7,027 nt of DNA. Origin: an uncultured Haemophilus sp. Its GTDB lineage: Bacteria; Pseudomonadota; Gammaproteobacteria; Enterobacterales; Pasteurellaceae. Positions within the stretch are counted from its first letter, which is position 1. Each line of letters opens with the position of its first letter. This document shows positions 5,661 to 7,027 of the stretch, piece by piece. Under the pieces are notes generated by a model that was given only the letters and a program-made list of their open reading frames with translations, was not told the DNA's origin and searched no databases. The position numbers and the translations under genes are program-made. The stretch is taken from positions 1-7,027 of the forward strand of contig NZ_CALJRX010000202.1 of the NCBI RefSeq assembly GCF_937976265.1, written 5' to 3'.

Positions 5661-6893
5661 ATGTCAAATCAGCAACCAGAACATATCGATCAAGAAGATT
5701 TAAAGTTGATTAACGATTTGAGTACAGCTTTACAGTCTGAAAAACATACAGGTTATTTTGTAGTTATCAGTTTGTTTCTGTCTTTTGTCATTGTCTTTAT
5801 TATATGGGCATATTTCAGTCCGCTTGAAGAAGTAGCACAAGGGCAGGGGCGGATTATTCCGAGTAGTCGTGAACAGATTGTACAGAGTTTAGACCCAGGA
5901 ACTGTTCAAGAAATGTTGGTTAAAGAAGGTGATACTGTTGAAAAAGGACAAGTCCTCTTGAAGCTGGACGATACTAGAAGTTCGGCCATTTTGCGCGAAA
6001 GTCAGGCAAAAGTAGAAAATTTGGAAGCAATGGCTGCCCGTCTGAAAGCTGAAGCCTACAATAGTAAATTGACTTTTCCAGAAGGCATTTCTTCTGAGTT
6101 GAAAAAACGTGAAGAAGCTGCCTATATTTCTCGTCGTAAGGCAATGGAAGAGCAAGTTTCCGGCTTGCGGCAAAGTAAAGCAGCTTTGGACAAACAGATT
6201 TCAATTGTCAGTCCTATGGTTCAAAGAGGTGTTATGTCTCAGGTTGAGCTATTACGTATGCAGCGTGATTCACAGGATTTGGCTGTACAAATCACTGAGC
6301 GCCAAAACCGTTACACGACAGATGCAAGTAACGAATTGGTTAAAACCGAAGCTGAGCTTGCACAAGCTAAGGAAAACATGGCCATGCGTGCTGACCCGGT
6401 TGATCGTTCACAAATTCGTGCACCGATGAAAGGTATTGTGAAAAATATCCGTATCAATACTATTGGTGGTGTGGTCAATGCTGGACAGGATATTTTAGAA
6501 ATTGTACCAATTGAGGATAACCTTTTAGTTGAAGCCTATATCCGCCCGAATGACGTGGCCTTCATTCGACCAGGGTTACCTGCTGTAGTGAAATTAACGG
6601 CTTATGATTATGCTATTTATGGTGGTCTGGAGGGCAAAGTTATTTTGATTAGTCCGGATACATTGAGTGATGAGAAACGCAATACCGGTGATTTGAAATT
6701 GAATATGAATAATGTATATTACCGCATTTTGGTTCAAACTTCTGGCAGCAAACTATTGGATAAGAATGGAAAAGAAATGCCAATTATTCCAGGTATGGTG
6801 GCAACAGTTGACGTGAAAACTGGTGAGAAAACTGTGTTCCAATACTTGATCAAACCGATTACTAGAATGAAGCAGGCATTGCGAGAACGCTAA
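5661..6893 (+). CDS. HlyD-family periplasmic adaptor of the type I secretion system (LapC-like)
   Basis: This 410-residue membrane fusion protein would join the ABC exporter to the TolC-like channel. A short acidic cytoplasmic N-terminus (1-31) precedes one membrane helix (about 32-52, YFVVISLFLSFVIVFIIWAY). Then comes QGQGRIIPS (62-69) and the first lipoyl-like half with SLDPGTVQEMLVKEGDTVEKG and LKLDD (to 104). A long coiled-coil hairpin follows at about 106-245, rich in Glu, Lys, Gln and Ala, with the turn near the RGVMSQVEL segment. The second lipoyl half has IRAPMKGIV (252-260) and GGVVNAGQDILEIVP. A beta-barrel domain follows, and the protein ends in PITRMKQALRER, the usual ending of HlyD proteins. 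The frame stays open upstream to 5553 within the ABC gene, but the ribosome binding site and the family N-terminus favour 5661. It is the last gene of the operon, followed by a terminator. Confidence 0.94.
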   Translation: MSNQQPEHIDQEDLKLINDLSTALQSEKHTGYFVVISLFLSFVIVFIIWAYFSPLEEVAQGQGRIIPSSREQIVQSLDPGTVQEMLVKEGDTVEKGQVLLKLDDTRSSAILRESQAKVENLEAMAARLKAEAYNSKLTFPEGISSELKKREEAAYISRRKAMEEQVSGLRQSKAALDKQISIVSPMVQRGVMSQVELLRMQRDSQDLAVQITERQNRYTTDASNELVKTEAELAQAKENMAMRADPVDRSQIRAPMKGIVKNIRINTIGGVVNAGQDILEIVPIEDNLLVEAYIRPNDVAFIRPGLPAVVKLTAYDYAIYGGLEGKVILISPDTLSDEKRNTGDLKLNMNNVYYRILVQTSGSKLLDKNGKEMPIIPGMVATVDVKTGEKTVFQYLIKPITRMKQALRER

Positions 6894-6896
6894 AAG

Positions 6897-6927
6897 AAAA
6901 AGCAGTATGCTATGCATACTGCTTTTT
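6897..6927. terminator. Bidirectional intrinsic terminator ending the secretion operon
   Basis: AAAAGCAGTATGC begins a 14-bp perfect stem (6897-6910 with 6914-6927) around a TAT loop, with a T-run on the right arm. It starts 3 bases after the HlyD-family stop codon. On the complement the stem is followed by TTTTTCTTTT, so it can also end transcription of the convergent gene at 6954-7027. Confidence 0.92.
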
Positions 6928-6953
6928 TATTGGGTAAAAGGATATCAATAGAT

Positions 6954-7027
6954 TTAAAACCTAACCTGCGTCTGCAACTGCCTACGATAAACCAATACGG
7001 CAGCAGTCAGCGTGGCAAAAGAGAATG
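6954..7027 (-). CDS. 3' end of a convergent gene, possible membrane protein (partial)
   Basis: On the complement a frame is open from the right edge for 23 codons and stops at TAA (6956-6954). The peptide has a hydrophobic, small-residue run (FATLTAAVLVY) followed by a basic tail (RRQLQTQVRF), which looks like the last transmembrane helix and cytoplasmic end of an inner membrane protein. It ends about 27 bases from the bidirectional hairpin, as a convergent gene should. The other two frames on this strand stop within the same stretch. The fragment is too short to assign a family, and chance cannot be excluded. Confidence 0.45.
   Translation of the reverse strand, partial: FSFATLTAAVLVYRRQLQTQVRF

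Overview
The window looks like part of a Neisseriaceae chromosome, probably a Neisseria species or close relative. The main pointer is one exact copy of the 12-base DNA uptake sequence variant AGGCCGTCTGAA at 2065-2076, between two genes. Base composition is moderate to AT-rich by eye. The genus is inferred from this single uptake word and the general character of the proteins, so the species cannot be named.

Layout: (1) positions 1-2003 hold the 3' end of a large surface adhesin of the Bap/LapA/RTX type, open at the left edge. It contains Ig-like repeats of about 108 residues, two further Ig-like segments, a loose block of RTX-type calcium-binding motifs and a C-terminal type I secretion signal. 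(2) Positions 2004-2170 are an intergenic region with a strong intrinsic terminator (UUCG loop), the uptake sequence and a candidate promoter. (3) Positions 2171-6893 carry three tightly spaced genes on the same strand: a TolC-family outer membrane channel, an RTX-type ABC exporter with a degenerate N-terminal C39-like domain, and an HlyD-family adaptor. Together they make a complete type I secretion system. (4) A long hairpin at 6897-6927 ends this operon and probably also a convergent gene, of which only the last 23 codons are visible (complement of 6954-7027).

How the genes fit together: the ABC protein should recognise the C-terminal signal of the adhesin and drive export with ATP. The HlyD-type adaptor links it across the periplasm to the TolC-like channel, and the adhesin reaches the surface in one step. 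The gene set resembles LapA-LapE-LapB-LapC of pseudomonads, with the outer membrane channel encoded in the same cluster. The N-terminus of the adhesin, which would show whether it is held in the outer membrane by a LapG-cleavable retention module, lies outside the window. No LapD/LapG-like regulatory gene is visible.

This is a recognisable type of system rather than a wholly new one. The parts most worth a second look are the uneven conservation of the adhesin repeats, the irregular RTX block, a homopolymer that places the ABC and adaptor genes one base from fusion, and the short second barrel hairpin of the channel protein.
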